A DNA stretch of 64,000 nt from Mycobacterium sp. D16Q13 (GCF_002013375.1 NZ_MAEW01000003.1:62001-126000); one strand, 5' to 3'; positions 43,012 through 54,235 are shown, counted from the stretch's first letter. Notes: generated by a model from the letters alone, not told the origin. A program made the numbers and translations.

Positions 43012-43710
43012 ATGCATTATCTCGCGCTACTCGTAGGTCCCCAGCAAGAACGCACACCCGACGAGGCCGCTCAAGAACTGACGGACTACTTGAACTTTCA
43101 GGCCAGGGCGGCATCGGCGATCCGCGCAGGCGACGCGCTGTATCCGGAAGCCGACAGCGTGCGCATCACCGGCGGACCTGATGCCCCTGTCATCACCGAC
43201 GGTCCGTTCGCCGAGGGCGCGGAGGTCGCGAACGGCTACTACGTATTGGAGGCGGACAACCTCGATGAGGCCCTTGCCTTGGCCCGGGATATCCCGGAGG
43301 CCAAACGCGGCGCGGTCGAGGTGTGGCCGCTGGTCCACTGCTCGCAAGACTTCGGCGGGCAGGGGTCCACGAGCTGGCTCGCACTGCTGCTGGAGCCCGG
43401 AGAACGCGCATATGTGCCCGGCAGCCCCGAATGGGAGGCGGTGGCGGCCAAGCACGGGGTGTTCGGCGCGAAGGCAAGCGAACACATCAAGATCGCCGGG
43501 CCGCTGCATCCCCCGTCCACAGCGACCACGGTCCGGGTACGCGACGGAGAGACCGTTCTCACCGACGGCCCGTACATCGAGGGAACCGAGATCGCCAACG
43601 GCTTCTACGTGCTCGCCGCCACTGACCGCGACCAGGCTATCCAACTGGCCTCGCGGCTGCCCGCATCCGCGGTGCATCTGCGGCAGCTCACCGGCGTCTC
43701 GGGTTTCTAA
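43012..43710 (+). CDS. DGPF/YCII-domain protein, two copies of the domain
   Basis: A 232-residue protein made of two YCII-like domains. The DGPF signature occurs as ITDGPFAEG in the first and LTDGPYIEG in the second copy (about residues 70 and 182), which share NGYYVL/NGFYVL. Such proteins are the standard partner and likely target gene of ECF42 sigma factors. ATG 43012 is preceded by GGAGGG. The next gene, 6 bp downstream, is that sigma factor. Biochemical role is unknown. Confidence 0.88.
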   Translation: MHYLALLVGPQQERTPDEAAQELTDYLNFQARAASAIRAGDALYPEADSVRITGGPDAPVITDGPFAEGAEVANGYYVLEADNLDEALALARDIPEAKRGAVEVWPLVHCSQDFGGQGSTSWLALLLEPGERAYVPGSPEWEAVAAKHGVFGAKASEHIKIAGPLHPPSTATTVRVRDGETVLTDGPYIEGTEIANGFYVLAATDRDQAIQLASRLPASAVHLRQLTGVSGF

Positions 43711-43716
43711 CACCGT

Positions 43717-44946
43717 ATGACCGGCTTGGACGGCGTCTTTCGGCGGGAGTGGGGGCCAACGGTCGCCGCCATCGCACGATGGTCAGGGGACCTCACCGTC
43801 GCCGAAGACGCCGTCCAGGAGGCGTGCGCCGACGCGGTGCGCACCTGGCCGCGAGACGGCGTACCCGACAATCCGGGCGGGTGGTTGTTGACGGCCGCGC
43901 GGAATCGGGCGCGTGATCGGCTCCGGCGCGAGACACTGCGCCCCGGAAGGGAATTGGCTGCTGTGCTCGACGACATCACCGCCCGCACCGACGTCTCCGA
44001 TCCCCGCTCCGTGCCGGACGACGAGCTCCGGATGATGTTCACCTGCGCTCATCCATCCCTGGAGCGAGTGTCACAGCTCGCCCTCACGCTACGGCTGGTA
44101 TCGGGACTGACGGTGGCCGAGATCGCCCGGGCGCTGCTGCACAGCGAGGCCGCGATAGGTCAACGGATCACCCGCGCCAAGGCCAAGATTCGCGCCGCCA
44201 ACATTCCGCTGCGGGTGCCGCCCGCCGAGCTACTGCCCGAACGCACTCCGCACGTGCTCAGCTGCATCTACTCGGTGTTCACCGAGGGCTACTGGTCGAC
44301 GGGCGGACCGTCCGCCATCCGCGACGAGTTATGCGACGAGGGTGTGCGCCTGGCCTGCGAGCTGTGCAAGCTCATGCCACAGGAACGGGAAGCTAATGCG
44401 CTGGCCGCGCTTGTACTGCTTCATGACTCGCGGCGCCTGGAACGTGTGGATCACGACGGCGCACTGGTGCCCCTGGACGAGCAGGACCGCACCCGGTGGG
44501 ATCACGGTCGCATAGCCCGCGGGCTCAGTCAGTTGCGGCAAGCGGCGGGCTCGACGGGCCCCTACCTGCCGCAGGCGGTCATCGCCGCGCTGCATGCCAC
44601 CGCCCCCACCTGGGAGGAAACCGATTGGCAGGCAATCTGCCAGGCCTACGACCGGCTCGCGTCCATGACGCATTCGCCTGTGGTGCTGGTGAATCGGGCG
44701 TTGGCGATCGGCCTGCGCGACACACCTGACGCGGGATTGGCGGCGCTGGAGAAGGTGGCCCACGATCCACGCTTAGCGCGATCGAACCTGGCGGCTACCG
44801 TCCGCGCCGATCTGCTTCGGCGTGCCGGCCGTCACGCCGAAGCCGCCGACTGGTACCGGACGGCCTTGTCCACCAACGGGTCCGATCCAGGGCGCGAGTT
44901 TCTGCGGCGCCGCATCACCGAATGCGAAAACCGGTACGAGAACTAG
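43717..44946 (+). CDS. ECF42-type RNA polymerase sigma factor with C-terminal extension
   Basis: A 409-residue sigma factor. Region 2 is at the N-terminus (VFRREWGPTVAAIARWSGDLTVAEDAVQEA) and region 4 around residues 110-160 (LTLRLVSGLTVAEIARALLHSEAAIGQRITRAK). About 230 further residues form a TPR-like C-terminal domain, the hallmark of ECF42 factors, which lack an anti-sigma factor and depend on that extension. The DGPF gene directly upstream confirms the group. Its stop overlaps the convergent hydrolase by 3 bp. The signal is unknown. Confidence 0.9.
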   Translation: MTGLDGVFRREWGPTVAAIARWSGDLTVAEDAVQEACADAVRTWPRDGVPDNPGGWLLTAARNRARDRLRRETLRPGRELAAVLDDITARTDVSDPRSVPDDELRMMFTCAHPSLERVSQLALTLRLVSGLTVAEIARALLHSEAAIGQRITRAKAKIRAANIPLRVPPAELLPERTPHVLSCIYSVFTEGYWSTGGPSAIRDELCDEGVRLACELCKLMPQEREANALAALVLLHDSRRLERVDHDGALVPLDEQDRTRWDHGRIARGLSQLRQAAGSTGPYLPQAVIAALHATAPTWEETDWQAICQAYDRLASMTHSPVVLVNRALAIGLRDTPDAGLAALEKVAHDPRLARSNLAATVRADLLRRAGRHAEAADWYRTALSTNGSDPGREFLRRRITECENRYEN

Positions 44947-45935
44947 ACAGCGTCGAGGACGCTCTCCAACCACAGGCCAACATCGCGCTGCACGCGATCC
45001 TTCTCCGGCTCGTTGAGGATCTCGTGACGGCCTCCCGCGTAGAACCTGTACTCCAGCCGCCGGTGACCTTCGGCCAAGTAGCGAGTGATGAGACCCTGGA
45101 TCGTCGCTGTTCGGCCCCCGACCGGATCCTCACTTCCCGCGATGACGAGGATCGGCAGCTCGACCGGAATGCGCGATTCATTTCCCGGCACCCACAATGC
45201 GTGGAATCCCTTGATCACCGAGTAGGTCATCGCGTTGGAGAAAGGTTTGCCGCACAAGGGATCCGACTGAAAGACACGAATCTCTTCGGGGTCGCAGGTC
45301 TGCCACTCCGACCCAGTCGGTGTGACACCGCCGACCGCGAAGGGATCATTGAATCCTGCCAGGAGTGAACCGAAGAACTCGCTCGGCGCCATCGCGTTCG
45401 AACCAGTCGCGACGGCCTCGAGTTCGGCGATGGCCTGCCGATAGGCCTCCTCGGTGAGACCCGGAACCGCGCCGAGCGTCCCGCACAGGACGGCCCCCGC
45501 GAGCAGGTCCCCGTGGTGCTGGATGTGGAACTGCGTCAACGCCGAACCCATGCTGTGACCGAAGGCGATCAACGGCAGACCAGGGTCCTGGGTACGCGCG
45601 ATCTCGGCCAGCTGTTTGATATCGGCCGTCATGTCCTCCCAGGCCGTGACGCCCAGTTGTCCCAAACCTTCGGGTCCGGCCGTCTGTCCGTGTCCGCGCA
45701 GGTCAAGCGCGTACACCACACATCCACGCGCTGCGAGGAATCGGGCCAAACGGTCGTAGCGCGCACTGTATTCGGCGATGCCATGTGTGATCTGCACGGC
45801 CGCGCGCGTTTCGATCCCGCATGGCGGCTGCCACATCCGATACCAGATCACCATCTGATCAACCTCGGAGACGAACGTGGAAAATACCGGCCCTCCAATG
45901 GGATTCGAAAAGTCCCCGGGCAAGTCCTGACTCAT
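44943..45935 (-). CDS. Alpha/beta hydrolase, monoacylglycerol-lipase-like
   Basis: A 330-residue serine hydrolase. The nucleophile elbow GHSMGSAL has the catalytic Ser; ITHGIAEYSARYDRLARFLAARG and DLRGHGQTAGPEGLG are typical of monoacylglycerol lipase/lysophospholipase (Hydrolase_4). The catalytic His is in GGRHEILNE near the C-terminus. ATG 45935 is preceded by AGGA. It is 10 bp downstream of a frameshifted coiled-coil gene, so the two may form an operon. Confidence 0.85.
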   Translation of the reverse strand: MSQDLPGDFSNPIGGPVFSTFVSEVDQMVIWYRMWQPPCGIETRAAVQITHGIAEYSARYDRLARFLAARGCVVYALDLRGHGQTAGPEGLGQLGVTAWEDMTADIKQLAEIARTQDPGLPLIAFGHSMGSALTQFHIQHHGDLLAGAVLCGTLGAVPGLTEEAYRQAIAELEAVATGSNAMAPSEFFGSLLAGFNDPFAVGGVTPTGSEWQTCDPEEIRVFQSDPLCGKPFSNAMTYSVIKGFHALWVPGNESRIPVELPILVIAGSEDPVGGRTATIQGLITRYLAEGHRRLEYRFYAGGRHEILNEPEKDRVQRDVGLWLESVLDAV

Positions 45936-45945
45936 CGCGGTCCTT

Positions 45946-46354
45946 TCACGAGGTGATTTCCTCGGCATACTTACGGGCGTACATCGCATAGAGCACGGTG
46001 TCCTCCGCCTCTTCGACTGCCGAAAACGCGATGTCCACCGCGTATGCCGCATCGGATTCGGCGATATCAGCCTCCTGCTCGGCATGCCTGGCATCAATCT
46101 TGTGTTCCTTGTGACCGAATGCGATCGTCACCCTTGCTACATGGGCCTTCCAGCTCTCGACCAGTTCCGCCCAGGCCGAGCCGGCTTTGGCCGCCGCCTT
46201 GTCCGCTCGGGTCTCCCATTCCTCCCGGACGCGCCTGCACCCTGTCCAGGTCTTCCTGAAGTTGGTCCCTCGTCTTGTCCCGTGCCAGCTCAGCGCTTCG
46301 CCGGGCCTGATGAGCTCGCTCAACGATGGACAGATACGACCGGTCAGCCCCCAT
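45946..46354 (-). pseudogene. Frameshifted gene for a charged helical (coiled-coil) protein
   Basis: A strong start lies at ATG 46354 (AAGGAGG before it), giving MGADRSYLSIVERAHQARRSAE... in one frame. Near 46225-46232 the reading continues only after a one-base shift, as VREEWETRADKAAAKAG..., down to a stop at 45946. Together the two halves form about 135 residues of highly charged, helical sequence. A one-base insertion or two-base deletion near GCAGGCGCGTCC explains it. It could be a true pseudogene, an assembly error or, less likely, programmed frameshifting. The protein family is unrecognised. Confidence 0.6.
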
Positions 46355-46719
46355 CGCCAGCCTCCTTAGCCGTCGAGAAGATCGCCGGATATGAGAAATA
46401 CCGCGAATCAGCAGTTCGCATTTTCAGCCACAGTTGGAAACACATTCCGACTACCCAAAAGTGTTCCACTGATTTAACGCCAATGAGCAGGAAGAAAATC
46501 TGATAGCAAATTCATGTAAGTACCGTGGCCCGCAGGAATTCGTGCTCATGAACGTTGAACTACCGACGGACTCCAGCACTGACATCAGCAAGTTAGCACG
46601 GCAACTACCCAAGTTCTCGGCGAGGAGTATTACCGATTTAGCAATGGCGTGTTGCCCCCAGAGAAACAATGTTGAGCCATCCAAACAACCCCATTCTACC
46701 TGCGCGATATGATCACACA
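46355..46719. other. Non-coding AT-rich stretch between divergent genes
   Basis: About 365 bp with visibly lower GC than its surroundings and no convincing gene in any frame. Promoters for the coiled-coil gene (minus) and LysR gene (plus) must lie here. A -10-like TATGAT at 46708-46713 sits 6 bp before the LysR GTG, suggesting a leaderless transcript. Confidence 0.5.
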
Positions 46720-47664
46720 GTGGGTCTTCAGAGCCTTGATATATACGATCTTCGCTGCTTTGTCGCTGTGGCAACAACACTGAATTTCTCCCAAGCCGCA
46801 CGGGATCTTCATGTCTCTCCCCCTCCCCTTAGCCGAAGGATCAGAGACATGGAACGCCTGTTGGGGGTGGCGTTGTTTCTCCGTGACACCCGCCGGGTAA
46901 AACTGACCCCGGAAGGCGCCCGGCTGCTGCCGGCGGCGCGACGCGTACTCGCACAGTTCGACGAGTTGCCGGCCATCGTGTCGCCGGAATCCACGACGCC
47001 CACACGGTCCATTGACTATGGCGTACCTCCCTTGCTGCACACCGACCTGCGCGCGACGTTGGCGGACCTGGAAAACATGCATGCAGGTGGCTTCACCTTG
47101 CGGAAATGGCCACGCGGGAGCGCAGAGATCATTTCCGCACTGAGGCGGGGAGACATCGCATTCGGGCTGGCCCGCCCACCATTCGACTCAGATGGATTGA
47201 TGAGCAAGGTGGTGTGCGAAGAACCTTTGGGCGCAGTACTTTCCAAGAAGACGTACGGATCGAGGCACTCGATTTCGGTATCCGAACTCACCAACCTCAA
47301 CTACGTCACCGCGCGGCGAGACACCGACACCGAGTATCGACAGCAGGTGGACCATGCATTGGAGTCCGCGGGGGTGCCTCGACGGGAAAACGTCGACCCT
47401 GGCGACTACGTGGGCGCCGCCGATGTCATCGGCGTTGGCGATGGATTCGCCATCGCGCCGCTCGCCCCGACCAGCGGCGCCTGGATGTACAACCTCGCCG
47501 AGGATGTCTGTGTACCGATCAACGACATGAAGCTGACCCTCGTCACCTGCCTGGTGTGGCAGGTGAATCTCGCCGAGCAGGACAAAGAGATCCGCGCGGT
47601 CATCGACACGGCAGTCGCGTTACTGCACAGACCCGGTACACCTCGGCGATCCGGCTCGATATAG
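46720..47664 (+). CDS. LysR-family transcriptional regulator
   Basis: A 314-residue LysR regulator: N-terminal winged HTH (DIYDLRCFVAVATTLNFSQAARDLHVSPPPLSRRIRDMERLLG) shown here as two parts of the classic LysR signature, then a substrate-binding-like domain. GTG 46720 (VGLQSLDIYDL) is chosen because it lies just after a -10-like TATGAT and just before the HTH. The convergent neighbour is devS. The ligand and targets are unknown; LysR proteins often control a divergent gene. Confidence 0.85.
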   Translation: MGLQSLDIYDLRCFVAVATTLNFSQAARDLHVSPPPLSRRIRDMERLLGVALFLRDTRRVKLTPEGARLLPAARRVLAQFDELPAIVSPESTTPTRSIDYGVPPLLHTDLRATLADLENMHAGGFTLRKWPRGSAEIISALRRGDIAFGLARPPFDSDGLMSKVVCEEPLGAVLSKKTYGSRHSISVSELTNLNYVTARRDTDTEYRQQVDHALESAGVPRRENVDPGDYVGAADVIGVGDGFAIAPLAPTSGAWMYNLAEDVCVPINDMKLTLVTCLVWQVNLAEQDKEIRAVIDTAVALLHRPGTPRRSGSI

Positions 47665-47688
47665 CCATTCCCAGCCGGGCTCAGACCT

Positions 47689-49395
<1,707 letters not shown>

Positions 49396-49436
49396 TCAAC
49401 TCTCGCACACCTTGACCTCGAGTGAGCACGAACCCG

Positions 49437-50087
49437 TCAGCCGTGCGGCCCCTGGTTCTCGCGCGCGAGTTTGGTGGCGAGCACGGCGACCTGTGTCCGG
49501 CGCTCGAGGTCCAGCTTGGTGAGCAAACGTGAGACGTAATTCTTGACTGTCTTCTCCGCCAAGAACATTCGTCCCGCGATCTGACGATTGGTGAGGCCCT
49601 CTCCGATCAGTTCCAGCAGCGTCCGCTCCTGCGCGGTGAGCCCGGCCACCGGCGACGGGTTGTCGGCCGCCGCGCGCAACTTGTTCATCAACGCGGCGGC
49701 CGCGCGGTTATCCAGCAGCGAGCGTCCCGCCCCGACGGTACGGACCGCGGAGATCAGTTCCATGCCCTTGATGTCCTTGATGACGTAACCACCGGCTCCC
49801 GCCATGATCGCGTCAAGCATGGCGTGTTCATCGGTGAATGAGGTGAGCATCAGGCAGTTGAGATTCGGTAGCTTGGAACGCAATTCGCGGCACAGCTCGA
49901 CGCCGTTACCGTCGGGAAGCCGGATGTCCAGCACGGCGATGTCCGGTTGTAGCGCGGGGATGCGCGCCATTGCCTCGGCCACCGAGGAGGCCTGACCGAT
50001 CACCGAGAAGTCCTCTTCCTCCTCAAGCAGGTCGGCCAGACCGCGGCGCACCACCTCGTGGTCGTCGACCAGGAATACCGTGATCAT
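49437..50087 (-). CDS. devR: Dormancy response regulator DevR (DosR)
   Basis: A 216-residue LuxR/NarL-type response regulator. The receiver domain carries Asp8, Asp9 and the phosphorylation Asp54 (VLDIRLPDG). The C-terminal HTH ([28 protein letters not shown], near residues 165-195) is very close to M. tuberculosis DosR. I chose ATG 50087, preceded by GGAAGGGA; a longer frame begins at 50150. It turns on the dormancy regulon under hypoxia. A candidate DosR box lies upstream of the small ORF that precedes it. Confidence 0.95.
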   Translation of the reverse strand: MITVFLVDDHEVVRRGLADLLEEEEDFSVIGQASSVAEAMARIPALQPDIAVLDIRLPDGNGVELCRELRSKLPNLNCLMLTSFTDEHAMLDAIMAGAGGYVIKDIKGMELISAVRTVGAGRSLLDNRAAAALMNKLRAAADNPSPVAGLTAQERTLLELIGEGLTNRQIAGRMFLAEKTVKNYVSRLLTKLDLERRTQVAVLATKLARENQGPHG

Positions 50088-50149
50088 GTCCGTTTCCCTT
50101 CCATCTGCCGCACCCAGTGTGGCACCAGCGACGGAATCCAGCACCGGCA

Positions 50150-50350
50150 TCACTGCAGTCCAACCACGGAGAGATCACCGATGTTTTTGTCGCTGTGCGA
50201 TATCGCGTCCAGCAGATGACGGGCCGACACGATGTCCGGGATGCGCTGCGATCCGTCAGACGCAAGCAACGTGCTGTCGATCAGTGCCGACGCCTGCACC
50301 AGCGCTCCGGCGGTCACGCTGCCCGGCAGTGGGATAGAGCGCGCCAACAT
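50150..50350 (-). CDS. 66-residue ORF upstream of devR, unknown
   Basis: ATG 50348-50350 is preceded by GGAAGG at 6 bp, and the frame ends 62 bp before devR. The product ([21 protein letters not shown]...) has no recognised motif. In M. tuberculosis this position ahead of devR is taken by a universal stress protein gene; here it is this short ORF. It lies between the candidate DosR box and devR on the same strand, so it is probably the first gene of the devR operon. It could also be non-functional. Confidence 0.5.
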   Translation of the reverse strand: MLARSIPLPGSVTAGALVQASALIDSTLLASDGSQRIPDIVSARHLLDAISHSDKNIGDLSVVGLQ

Positions 50351-50409
50351 GGCATTCCTTCCCGTGGTACCCCGTTGTTTCAACGGTAGGACGGGAGGCT
50401 GCGAGCCGC

Positions 50410-50427
50410 TACGGTCTTTGGTCCCTA
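50410..50427 (-). promoter_or_regulatory. Candidate DosR box of the devRS operon
   Basis: On the minus strand TAGGGACCAAAGACCGTA matches 11 of the 14 core positions of the known DosR-box consensus (GGGACTNNAGTCCC-type). It sits 60-77 bp upstream of the 66-codon ORF, just after the rplA terminator. It would give autoactivation of devRS, as in M. tuberculosis. Confidence 0.6.
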
Positions 50428-50436
50428 CTCACGACA

Positions 50437-50477
50437 AAGCCCCCATTTCCTCCCTCGGTAGGGGGAAATGGGGGCTT
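50437..50477. terminator. Strong hairpin terminator downstream of rplA
   Basis: Perfect 14-bp stem AAGCCCCCATTTCC / GGAAATGGGGGCTT (50437-50450 and 50464-50477), extended inward by CCCT/AGGG. On the minus strand it is followed by TTTGTCG. It ends rplKA transcription ahead of the DosR box. Confidence 0.85.
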
Positions 50478-50500
50478 GTGCAGATAACGCGCGCGGGAGG

Positions 50501-51211
50501 TTACTGGACTTCGAGGAAGTTCCGGGTAACGCTCGGGTCGACCTGGATGCCCGGGCCGGTCGTGGTGGTGACGACAACCTTCTTCAGGTAGCGCCCCTTG
50601 GCCGACGACGGCTTGGCACGCAGGATCTCGTCCAGCACGGCACCGTAGTTCTCCGCCAGCTTGTCGGCATCGAACGAGGCCTTGCCGATGATCAGGTGCA
50701 GGTTGGAGTGCTTGTCGACGCGGAAGTTGATCTTGCCGCCCTTGATGTCGGTGACGGCCTTGGCGACGTCCGGGGTCACGGTGCCGGTCTTGGGGTTCGG
50801 CATCAGACCACGCGGTCCCAGGACACGGGCGATACGACCAACCTTGGCCATCTGATCCGGGGTGGCGATGGCGGCGTCGAACTCCAGCCAGCCGCCCTGG
50901 ATCTTCTCGATCAGGTCGTCGCTACCGACAACATCGGCACCGGCAGCCGCGGCCGCTTCGGCCTTGTCGCCCACCGCGAAGACGATGACGCGGGCGGTCT
51001 TACCGGTACCGTGCGGAAGGTTCACGGTGCCGCGGACCATCTGGTCAGCCTTGCGGGGGTCGACGCCGAGGCGCATCGCGACCTCGACAGTGGCGTCGTA
51101 CTTCTTGGACGCGGTCTCCTTGGCCAGCTTTGCGGCCTCAAGAGGGGTGTACAGCTTCTCGCGGTCCACCTTCTCGGCGGCCTCGCGATATGCCTTGCTG
51201 TTCTTGCTCAT
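50501..51211 (-). CDS. rplA: 50S ribosomal protein L1
   Basis: Ribosomal protein of 236 residues at the base of the L1 stalk, with [22 protein letters not shown] as the central family block. It follows rplK by 88 bp, in the standard secE-nusG-rplK-rplA order, and ends at the hairpin at 50437-50477. In other bacteria L1 represses this operon through an mRNA site; no such site was examined here. Confidence 0.98.
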   Translation of the reverse strand: MSKNSKAYREAAEKVDREKLYTPLEAAKLAKETASKKYDATVEVAMRLGVDPRKADQMVRGTVNLPHGTGKTARVIVFAVGDKAEAAAAAGADVVGSDDLIEKIQGGWLEFDAAIATPDQMAKVGRIARVLGPRGLMPNPKTGTVTPDVAKAVTDIKGGKINFRVDKHSNLHLIIGKASFDADKLAENYGAVLDEILRAKPSSAKGRYLKKVVVTTTTGPGIQVDPSVTRNFLEVQ

Positions 51212-51299
51212 GGGTATCCAATCAATCGTTGGTTCGTGGTCGTGCAGGCCGAAGCGGGCCTTACCACTGGGTGTTCGGTATTACTCGGTGCTGTGCGTG

Positions 51300-51728
51300 C
51301 TACTCGACCGTGATGCCCATCGAGCGCGCGGTGCCGGCAATGATCTTGGCGGCGGCGTCGATGTCGTTGGCGTTGAGGTCTTCCTTCTTCGTCTCGGCGA
51401 TCTCGCGCACCTGGTCCCAGGTCACCTTGGCGACCTTGGTCTTGTGCGGCTCACCGGAACCCTTGGGCACACCGGCGGCCTTCAACAGCAGCTTGGCGGC
51501 GGGCGGGGTCTTCAGAGCGAAGGTGAAGCTGCGGTCCTCGTAGACGCTGATCTCCACGGGGATGACGTTGCCGCGCTGCGACTCCGTCGCGGCGTTGTAC
51601 GCCTTGCAGAACTCCATGATGTTGACGCCATGCTGACCGAGCGCGGGACCGACCGGAGGCGCGGGGTTGGCTTCGCCGGCCTTGATCTGCAGCTTGATCA
51701 GCCCGACGACCTTTTTCTTCGGGGCCAT
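51300..51728 (-). CDS. rplK: 50S ribosomal protein L11
   Basis: Ribosomal protein of 142 residues that binds the GTPase-associated region of 23S rRNA. It contains the family blocks [27 protein letters not shown] (N-terminal Pro-rich part) and [26 protein letters not shown] (C-terminal rRNA-binding part), each in a longer conserved run. It lies between nusG and rplA. Confidence 0.98.
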   Translation of the reverse strand: MAPKKKVVGLIKLQIKAGEANPAPPVGPALGQHGVNIMEFCKAYNAATESQRGNVIPVEISVYEDRSFTFALKTPPAAKLLLKAAGVPKGSGEPHKTKVAKVTWDQVREIAETKKEDLNANDIDAAAKIIAGTARSMGITVE

Positions 51729-51811
51729 TGGGTGTTTCCTTACTTTCCTTCCGTGTTCCGGCCGTTATTCGACCGGAGGTTCCGCGGACCGTGACGCGGT
51801 CCGAAGTCTTG

Positions 51812-52597
51812 TTAGAGCTTCTCCACCTGGGTGAAGTTGAGCTCGACAGGGGTTTCGCGGCCGAAGATGGACACCAGCACCTTGAGGCGCTGCTGTTCGG
51901 CGTTGACCTCGCTGATACTGGCCGGCAACGTCGCGAACGGACCATCGGTGACGGTGACCGACTCACCGACCTCGAAGTCGACCTCGATGAGCGGACGCTC
52001 CAGACCACCGGTCTCGGCCGCCGCGGCTGCGGTCTCGGCCGCAGAACCCTTGGCGGGCTTCTTGGCCGGAGTCTGCGGCAGCAGGAACTTCACCACGTCG
52101 TCGAGGGACAGCGGCGACGGACGCGAGGTCGCGCCGACAAATCCGGTGACACCGGGGGTGTTGCGGACAGCACCCCACGACTCGTCGTTCAGTTCCATCC
52201 GGACCAGAATGTAACCGGGCAGCACCTTGCGGTTGACCTGCTTGCGCTGGCCGTTCTTGATCTCGGTCACCTCTTCGGTGGGCACCTCGATCTGGAAGAT
52301 GTAGTCGCCGACATCCAGGTTCTGGACACGGGTCTGCAGGTTCGCCTTGACCTTGTTCTCGTATCCGGCGTACGAGTGAACGACGTACCACTCGCCCGGC
52401 TCACGACGCAGCTGAGCCTTCAACGTGACGGCCGGGTCGGCATCCTCGTCGGTCTCAGCCTCAGCGGCCGGCACATCCGCGGTCGGCTCCTGAGCCGTCT
52501 CCTCGGTCTCGGTGCTCTCATCCACCACGTCAACCGATACAGCGGTATCCGCGGTGTCTTCTGGCTCGCTCGTAGCGTCGCCGTCGAAGGTCGTCAC
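51812..52597 (-). CDS. nusG: Transcription termination/antitermination factor NusG
   Basis: A 261-residue factor linking RNA polymerase to the ribosome and Rho. The NGN domain ([20 protein letters not shown]) is preceded by an unusually long, acidic N-terminus of about 65 residues. A KOW motif follows near the C-terminus ([22 protein letters not shown]) after an Ala-rich linker. The long acidic N-terminus occurs in other actinobacterial NusG proteins. It follows secE by 24 bp. Confidence 0.96.
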   Translation of the reverse strand: MTTFDGDATSEPEDTADTAVSVDVVDESTETEETAQEPTADVPAAEAETDEDADPAVTLKAQLRREPGEWYVVHSYAGYENKVKANLQTRVQNLDVGDYIFQIEVPTEEVTEIKNGQRKQVNRKVLPGYILVRMELNDESWGAVRNTPGVTGFVGATSRPSPLSLDDVVKFLLPQTPAKKPAKGSAAETAAAAAETGGLERPLIEVDFEVGESVTVTDGPFATLPASISEVNAEQQRLKVLVSIFGRETPVELNFTQVEKL

Positions 52598-52621
52598 CGT
52601 TCGTCCTCTCTCGTCTCTCTA

Positions 52622-53020
52622 CTACCCGAACACCAGCATGACCAGCCGGGCCAGGCCCAGGTCGATCACGCCGATCAGGGTCACCATGAACACCAGGAAG
52701 ACCAGCACCACCGAGGTGTAACTGACCATCTGCTTGCGGTTCGGCCAGATGACCTTGCGCAGCTCGGCAACCACCTGCTTGAGGAACACCCAAAGCTGGA
52801 CGAGCGGATTGCGCGACGGCCCCGTCTTGTCCTTCTTGGCGGCCGGCTTCTTAGCCTTCTTCTTCACCTCACCGGTCTCGGAGGCACCTGAATCGGTGAG
52901 CTCCGTAGCCGCGATCGAGGCGTCAGCACGGCGGGTCCGCTTACCCGTCGGACGAAGCGGCTTGGTCGAGGTGACGGCCCGGTCGCTGTCGACTCCGGAC
53001 TCGTCTAGCTCGTCGCTCAT
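52622..53020 (-). CDS. secE: Preprotein translocase subunit SecE
   Basis: Essential small subunit of the Sec channel. It has 132 residues: a long, basic Lys/Arg-rich N-terminal tail and one C-terminal transmembrane helix, with [27 protein letters not shown] as the typical amphipathic stretch. It lies between tRNA-Trp and nusG, the standard order. Confidence 0.95.
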   Translation of the reverse strand: MSDELDESGVDSDRAVTSTKPLRPTGKRTRRADASIAATELTDSGASETGEVKKKAKKPAAKKDKTGPSRNPLVQLWVFLKQVVAELRKVIWPNRKQMVSYTSVVLVFLVFMVTLIGVIDLGLARLVMLVFG

Positions 53021-53090
53021 GCCCTTCCGTACCTCTCTTACCTTTCGGCGAGTGATCTCGTCGTTCCCTAGTGCGTACCCCAGGATGTTG

Positions 53091-53163
<73 letters not shown>

Positions 53164-53330
53164 ATGGCTGGCATGCCAACCCGGTTGGCCGGGGCCTCAC
53201 ACAACACACGCGCCTCCCGAGTACCCGACAGGCGCGTTGTGGTGGGAAAACCCCGAATCTCGAGTGTACCCCGACGCTATCCCCAGACTGAAATTGCCCG
53301 CCGATCAGCACAGACTGGCAACCATGATTT

Positions 53331-53801
53331 TCAGATGAGCTTGATGTCGGCCATCCGCTCCGAGTCGCGACCCATCAGGGTCGTGAACGCCTCCATGACC
53401 AGCTCGTCGTTCTGGTTACGGACGACATTGCGCGTGGTCACGATGTCCACGCCGAAAGCTTCCTTGTGAGAGTCCACCTGGAAGTCGCAGGACAGCTCGT
53501 CGCCTTCGGTGATGGGCTTGTGGTACACGAACCGCTGTTCGGAGTGCACAATCTGCATGGTTTCCATGCCGACGTCATAGGTGCGGAAAAACTCTTTCTG
53601 CACCAGCAGCGCCATGACCGCCGGGAAGGCTAGAGGCGCGATGAGACCGCCATGTCCGAGTTCGGCCGCCGCCTTGGGGTCGTGGCTGGCCGGGTCCACG
53701 GCTTTGACCGACTTCGCGAACTCGCGAATCTTCTCCCGGCCCACCACATAGGTCTGGGAGTACTTGTGCGTCATTCCGACGACGTCGAGTTGGAGCGCCA
53801 C
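53331..53801 (-). CDS. hadC: (3R)-hydroxyacyl-ACP dehydratase subunit HadC
   Basis: A 156-residue hotdog-fold protein homologous to HadA. It forms the HadBC dehydratase of FAS-II, which extends meromycolate chains. The match is to Rv0637. It lacks the catalytic Asp/His pair that HadB supplies. It follows hadB by 2 bp, so translation is coupled. Confidence 0.93.
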   Translation of the reverse strand: MALQLDVVGMTHKYSQTYVVGREKIREFAKSVKAVDPASHDPKAAAELGHGGLIAPLAFPAVMALLVQKEFFRTYDVGMETMQIVHSEQRFVYHKPITEGDELSCDFQVDSHKEAFGVDIVTTRNVVRNQNDELVMEAFTTLMGRDSERMADIKLI

Positions 53802-53803
53802 GA

Positions 53804-54235
53804 CTACGCCAGCGTCGCAGTCGCGATAGCGCGGCCGAAGATCTTCTTGCCGTTGGTGGTGGCGGTCAGCGCGATGGTCACCGACTTGGTGTCCTGATCG
53901 ACTGACTTCACGCGACCGTTGAAGACGATCTCCGCACCGACACCGTCATTGGGGACGGTGACGAAACTGGTGAAGCGCACGTTGTACTCGGTAACCGCTG
54001 CCGGGTCGCCGATCCACTCGGTGACGTAGCCGCCGCCGAGGCCCATGGTCAGCATGCCGTGGGCAATGGCGCCGTCCTCGAGCCCCACCAGCTTGGCGGT
54101 CTCGTCGTCCCAGTGGATCGGGTTAAGGTCGCCGGAGACTCCGGCGTAGTTCACAAGATCCTGCCGTGTCAGCGGAATCATCTTCTCCGGCAGCTGGTCT
54201 CCCACGTTGACCGAACTGAACTCACGCAGTGCCAT
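53804..54235 (-). CDS. hadB: (3R)-hydroxyacyl-ACP dehydratase catalytic subunit HadB
   Basis: A 143-residue MaoC-like hotdog-fold catalytic subunit of FAS-II. The hydratase-2 motif SGDLNPIHWDDETAK contains the catalytic Asp36 and His41. It is shared by the HadAB and HadBC heterodimers. Its ATG overlaps the hadA stop as TGATG. This complex is the target of thiacetazone and isoxyl in M. tuberculosis. Confidence 0.94.
   Translation of the reverse strand: MALREFSSVNVGDQLPEKMIPLTRQDLVNYAGVSGDLNPIHWDDETAKLVGLEDGAIAHGMLTMGLGGGYVTEWIGDPAAVTEYNVRFTSFVTVPNDGVGAEIVFNGRVKSVDQDTKSVTIALTATTNGKKIFGRAIATATLA

Noticed and set aside
46451..46801. Minus-strand frame of 116 codons in the AT-rich stretch
   Set aside because: Lacks a ribosome site and a recognisable motif, and overlaps the LysR start region.
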